DNA from: Alphaproteobacteria bacterium | GTDB lineage: Bacteria; Pseudomonadota; Alphaproteobacteria; CAAHEQ01; UBA3637 | DNA length: 7,276 nt | Assembly (NCBI GenBank): GCA_017555325.1 | Contig: JAFZGR010000058.1 | Location: 1-7,276, forward strand | Direction of reading: 5' to 3' | Part shown: in pieces, positions 7,161-7,276 of the stretch | Position numbering within the stretch: position 1 is the stretch's first letter | Layout: every line of letters begins with the position of its first letter | Notes under the pieces: generated by a model | The model's input: the letters and a program-made list of their open reading frames with translations, nothing else | The model's database searches: none | What the model was told of the DNA's origin: nothing | Made by a program: the position numbers and the translations under genes

Positions 7161-7235
7161 CACTTTTTTTCACTTTTTTGTATTTTTTTTGATTTTAAAT
7201 AACTTATTCATTTTTAAATATTTTATTTCTTTTTT
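7161..7235. other. Helically phased T-tracts, probable intrinsically curved DNA
   Basis: Runs of four or more T at 7164-7170, 7174-7179, 7183-7190, 7193-7196, 7211-7215, 7221-7224 and 7230-7235 have centres about 8 to 10 bases apart, with one gap of about 18. A-tracts repeated once per helical turn bend DNA. The first two tracts sit in a direct repeat, CACTTTTTT at 7161 and 7171. Such bends commonly lie upstream of promoters or at sites for nucleoid proteins; a role in expression of a gene beyond the right edge is inference. Confidence 0.45.
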
Positions 7236-7276
7236 ATAAATCAGAGGGTTTTGCAAAAAATATACGCAAAAAAAGG

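Larger units (their letters stand above)
6828..7276. other. AT-rich tail without a convincing gene
   Basis: About 450 bases after nifJ contain no ORF with a Shine-Dalgarno, a family motif or a protein-like composition. It holds a GC-rich hairpin just after nifJ, then ordinary-composition sequence to about 7070, then nearly pure A/T. A 17-codon reading at 7031-7084 (MNRIKNMLKRIVFEVKI) has no ribosome binding site. A minus-strand reading at 6790-7056 overlaps the nifJ 3' end and crosses the hairpin. No tRNA, rRNA or riboswitch fold was recognised. The final bases AAAAAAAGG could be the beginning of a Shine-Dalgarno for a rightward gene outside the window, but this cannot be settled here. Confidence 0.6.

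Noticed and set aside
6828..7276. tRNA, CRISPR array, transposon ends or replication origin in the tail
   Set aside because: No cloverleaf, no regularly spaced repeats with spacers, no transposase or paired terminal repeats, and no DnaA-box cluster were seen; AT-richness alone does not make an origin.

Overview
The window is AT-rich bacterial DNA with two long genes transcribed divergently from a 221-base intergenic region, followed by about 450 bases of very AT-rich sequence with no convincing gene. Both genes read cleanly in the standard code (TGG is Trp; no internal TGA is needed) and neither shows a frameshift.

Left part (1-3063, minus strand): a giant membrane protein that is cut by the left edge of the window. 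It fuses an LplT-like major facilitator transporter, a PlsC-type acyltransferase and an AMP-binding acyl-ACP synthetase (Aas), i.e. a complete lysophospholipid uptake and re-acylation machine in one chain. 1021 residues are visible; the last part of the synthetase C-terminal subdomain lies outside.

Middle (3064-3284): a divergent control region. A good sigma70-type promoter can be read on each strand, each with a Shine-Dalgarno sequence. There are two short dyads, both with 6-base spacers, one over the -10 box of the leftward promoter and one abutting the -35 box of the rightward promoter.

Right part (3285-6827, plus strand): a complete pyruvate:ferredoxin (flavodoxin) oxidoreductase, NifJ/PFOR, 1180 residues from the preferred start. 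All thiamine diphosphate ligands and all twelve cysteines for three [4Fe-4S] clusters are present. It lacks the C-terminal extension known from the Desulfovibrio africanus enzyme. A strong GC-rich hairpin follows the stop codon.

Tail (6828-7276): apparently non-coding, with the hairpin, AT-only inverted repeats and a run of T-tracts spaced about one helical turn apart, probably leading into another gene beyond the right edge.

Organism (inference): the LplT-PlsC-Aas triple fusion is familiar from Alphaproteobacteria and other Gram-negative bacteria, and PFOR points to pyruvate oxidation under anaerobic or microaerobic conditions. Together with the low GC content this suits a host-associated or gut-type anaerobic alphaproteobacterium, but the window alone cannot fix the lineage. 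The two genes have no obvious shared pathway beyond both producing or consuming acyl thioesters or activated acyl groups; their divergence may be incidental. I did not find a clearly unprecedented system here; the most useful leads are the regulatory dyads and the phased T-tracts.
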